Below, piece after piece: positions 5,875 to 7,561 of a DNA stretch of 7,561 nt. The position numbers were made by a program, and so were the translations under genes. Source of the DNA: JBCBZH01 sp039815415 (GTDB taxonomy: Bacteria > Bacteroidota > Rhodothermia > Rhodothermales > Rubricoccaceae); NCBI GenBank assembly GCA_039815415.1, contig JBCBZH010000224.1:1-7561 (forward strand), given 5' to 3'. Under the pieces are notes generated by a model. The model saw only the letters and a list, made by a program, of their open reading frames with translations, did not search any database and was not told the origin of the DNA. Each line of letters starts with the position of its first letter. Position 1 is the stretch's first letter.

Positions 5875-6201
5875 ATGCCCTTCATCCCCATCACCTCCGC
5901 CGACCATATCCCCGGCCAGACCATCCTCGAACACCTCGACGTGGTCTATGGCAACACGGTCCGAGCCAAGCACGTCGGCCGCGACATCATGGCTGGGTTC
6001 AAAACGATTGTCGGCGGCGAGATTCGCGGCTACACCGAGATGCTACGCGAGGCGCGCGACGAGGCTCTCGATCGCATGAAAGAAGATGCCATCGACCTGG
6101 GTGCCGACGCCGTCATCAACGTCCGGTTCACCACCAGTCAGGTGGCGTCGGGCATGGCCGAGATGCTGGCCTATGGCACCGCCGTCCGGCTTGAGGACTA
6201 G
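5875..6201 (+). CDS. YbjQ-family (UPF0145, putative heavy-metal-binding domain) protein
   Basis: The 108-residue product matches the YbjQ family in length (E. coli YbjQ is 107 residues) and in its blocks: GQTILEHLDVVYGNTV (14-29), GRDIMAGFKTIVGGEI (35-50), GYTEMLREARDEAL (52-65) and LGADAVINVRF (75-85). Family members form small ring-like oligomers; metal binding is suggested by the family name but poorly established, and no Cys residues are present here. ATG 5875 follows a pyrimidine-rich leader. The reading frame is open further upstream (to 5494), but that part lies antiparallel in codon sense inside pepE and is not expected to be coding. The stop lies four bases from the converging neighbour's stop. 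Confidence 0.9.
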   Translation: MPFIPITSADHIPGQTILEHLDVVYGNTVRAKHVGRDIMAGFKTIVGGEIRGYTEMLREARDEALDRMKEDAIDLGADAVINVRFTTSQVASGMAEMLAYGTAVRLED

Positions 6202-6205
6202 GCGT

Positions 6206-6817
6206 CTAGTGCGCGCCGTGAAGGACGAGTTCTGAGATCGCCGTGTCCGCGTAGCGCGAGCCCGGATACACTTCGCGAATCTCGAGCTCGACGAGGCTGC
6301 CACTCCGAACCTCGAGATCGAACCCAAACGACTGCGGGCGCATCACATCCGCCAGCTCGAGCGTGTGGTGGGCCTCTCCGTCCACCCAGAGCCGGAAGGT
6401 CTTCACGCGAGCGTTCTTTTCCCAGAGGTCGGCGGACTTGGCGTAGCCGTTTACCAGATCGATGCCCCAGAACGGGATCGGAGCCTCGGTGTCGACGGAC
6501 AAGATCACGAAACGAAGCCGTTCTCCGATGCCTGTGCCGCTCACACCCTCAACCCAGGCCGTCGTCGCCGTGCCATCGCTGAGGTTCTCCGTGGTGTAGG
6601 TGTTGGTGCCGCTCGCCGGGAGCGTCGAGCTGGCGGTGGTTCTCCAGCCGACGGCGCAGGCGAGACTGCACCCAAGGAATAGGCCGCCGTCCTGGGCCTC
6701 ATACCACGCAGCCTCATGCTCATCCACCGTGGGCTGGATGGGCTGGGCAGACACGCCTCCAAGAGTGGGCATCAGCCAGCTGGCGATTCCGAACAGAGCG
6801 ACGAAAACGACACGCAT
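6206..6817 (-). CDS. Secreted protein with NADase-type glycan-binding domain
   Basis: The 203-residue product starts with a signal peptide (residues 1-24; hydrophobic core 3-20, likely cleavage after V-S-A at 24, before QPIQPT). The mature part fits the NADase-type glycan-binding domain, a jelly-roll fold named after the N-terminal domain of streptococcal NADase. Visible family marks are CSLAC (50-54), TASSTL (61-66), DGTATTAWVEG (81-91), GIGERLRF (96-103), FWGIDLVNGYAKS (116-128), NARVKTFRLW (135-144) and EIREVYPGSRYADTAISEL (179-197). It probably binds sugars or another surface ligand outside the cytoplasm. The domain fills the whole mature protein, so no enzymatic part is present. Cys50 and Cys54 could form a disulfide. 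It is transcribed in the same direction as the two genes upstream of it. Confidence 0.85.
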   Translation of the reverse strand: MRVVFVALFGIASWLMPTLGGVSAQPIQPTVDEHEAAWYEAQDGGLFLGCSLACAVGWRTTASSTLPASGTNTYTTENLSDGTATTAWVEGVSGTGIGERLRFVILSVDTEAPIPFWGIDLVNGYAKSADLWEKNARVKTFRLWVDGEAHHTLELADVMRPQSFGFDLEVRSGSLVELEIREVYPGSRYADTAISELVLHGAH

Positions 6818-6866
6818 GGTCCCAGCAGGCTGTGTTCGCCCAAGATGGGATGTCTAGAGGTCGTCG

Positions 6867-7418
6867 TCAACCGCCCGCCACCTTCTGCGCGAACGCCAGC
6901 ACGAGGCGTGCGTGCGCCGCCATCAGGTCCACCAGCTCGAGGCTCTCCAGCCGCGCCTGCGGTGAGGTGGGCAGCTTGGGCGGCGAGATGCGGCCCATCC
7001 AGAGCGCCATCTTGTCGCCGAGCTGGCGGGGGCCAGGGAATGCGCCGGGCGCGAGGTGGACGGTGTAGAACTCCGCCTTGCGGGCGAGCCGGTCGTAGAC
7101 ACTCTGGTCGGGCTCGTGCTCGCCCTCGGCCCCCTGCGCCACGAGTTGGGCGCCGAGGAGATAGTCGTGGTAGAGGAATGGAAGCTCTGCGAGGGCCGGG
7201 CCGAGCGCGGCCAGCGCGCCGGGCTGGGCCTTGAGGCCAACTTCGGCGGCGCGCGCCGAGACGGTGGCCGTCAGCACCAGCGTCTCCTCCGCCACCAGTT
7301 CAGGGTTGGCCTGCGAGGTGAGTGCGGGCAGGACGGCGCGGACGACGTCCTGCGTGGTCGAGAGTGTCCCGGTCGCTGCGAAGGTGGCGATGCGGGCGGT
7401 GAGAGCGGCGTCGGTCAC
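6867..7418 (-). CDS. Uncharacterised helical protein directly downstream of floA
   Basis: The 183-residue product was not recognised. It is Ala/Leu-rich and predicted by eye to be all-helical, with no signal peptide or membrane segment. Distinctive stretches are LPFLYHDYLLGAQLVAQG (79-96), ARKAEFYTVHLAPGAFPGPR (112-131), a segment with LGDKMALWMGRISPP (133-147) and a C-terminal helix containing LVDLMAAHARLVLAFAQK (162-179). The start is GTG at 7418: an in-frame TAG at 7422-7424 is the floA stop, and no ATG occurs before Met137. It begins only three bases after floA, so translational coupling and a functional link to FloA microdomains are plausible but unproven. Its stop lies 49 bases before the next gene. 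Confidence 0.75.
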   Translation of the reverse strand: MTDAALTARIATFAATGTLSTTQDVVRAVLPALTSQANPELVAEETLVLTATVSARAAEVGLKAQPGALAALGPALAELPFLYHDYLLGAQLVAQGAEGEHEPDQSVYDRLARKAEFYTVHLAPGAFPGPRQLGDKMALWMGRISPPKLPTSPQARLESLELVDLMAAHARLVLAFAQKVAGG

Positions 7419-7421
7419 TGG

Positions 7422-7561
7422 CTAGGCAGATCCGGACCCGGCGCCATCGTCGCCGCCGATGGCGTCGCGCATCCGGGTGTCGGCCTGCACGTTGCGCATC
7501 TGGAAGTAGTCCATCACGCCGAGGTTGCCTGAGCGGAAGGCCTCCGCCATCGCCTTCGGAA
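7422..7561 (-). CDS. floA: Flotillin-like protein FloA, C-terminal fragment (cut by window edge)
   Basis: Only the last 45 or so residues are visible. They read PKAMAEAFRSGNLGVMDY then FQMRNVQADTRMRDAIG, followed by a short Gly/Asp/Ser tail and TAG. This closely fits the C-terminus of Bacillus FloA (YqfA), which ends with A-E-A-x-R-S-G-x-x-G-V-M-D-Y and N-I-Q-A-D-T-x-M-R. FloA is a membrane-anchored scaffold of bacterial membrane microdomains and is tied to envelope-stress responses in Bacillus. The 5' part lies beyond base 7561, so length and integrity cannot be judged. The gene is followed after three bases by an uncharacterised gene. Confidence 0.88.
   Translation of the reverse strand, partial: PKAMAEAFRSGNLGVMDYFQMRNVQADTRMRDAIGGDDGAGSGSA

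Overview
This is a GC-rich bacterial window (by eye about two thirds G+C) with no RNA genes, CRISPR array or insertion sequence. Eight genes run left to right (99-6201). Three run right to left (6206-7561), the last cut by the window edge. No gene has a clear Shine-Dalgarno sequence; most plus-strand starts follow a pyrimidine-rich leader instead. That feature and the gene set (PspA-like, PepE, CNNM/CorC, YbjQ, FloA) suit a Gram-negative, Bacteroidota/Rhodothermota-like organism. This is an inference from style and gene content, not a firm taxonomic call.

Region 99-2341 is the most interesting part. It holds three consecutive genes for alpha-helical, coiled-coil proteins: a PspA/IM30-like protein that lacks the usual N-terminal membrane-binding helix; a short protein that matches the tail half of that PspA-like protein and ends in a duplicated GAKSIGR motif; and a protein with an N-terminal two-helix membrane hairpin and a long helical cytoplasmic part. 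Together they look like a lineage-specific membrane-stress or membrane-remodelling module. The PspA relationship is fairly well supported; the module's function is inferred.

Region 2342-6201 carries housekeeping and accessory genes: an enoyl-CoA hydratase with a TTG start, a CNNM/CorC-type membrane protein with CBS domains, an Imm51-like immunity protein with no toxin in sight, peptidase E (pepE, complete catalytic triad), and a YbjQ-family protein. The intergenic gaps are unusual. Three contain inverted repeats whose right arm is a degenerate array with a roughly seven-base period, using a different unit in each gap. The 201-base gap before the hydratase holds nested palindromes and repeats of TCGCCAGCTCGA.

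Region 6206-7561 (minus strand) reads, in transcription order, as the C-terminal end of a FloA-type flotillin, an unrecognised 183-residue helical protein starting three bases after it, and a secreted protein with an NADase-type glycan-binding domain. The last gene converges on the YbjQ gene with only four bases between the stop codons.

Overall the window is rich in membrane-maintenance functions (PspA-like module, CNNM/CorC, FloA). They lie in at least two separately oriented transcription units, so a shared role is a suggestion only.
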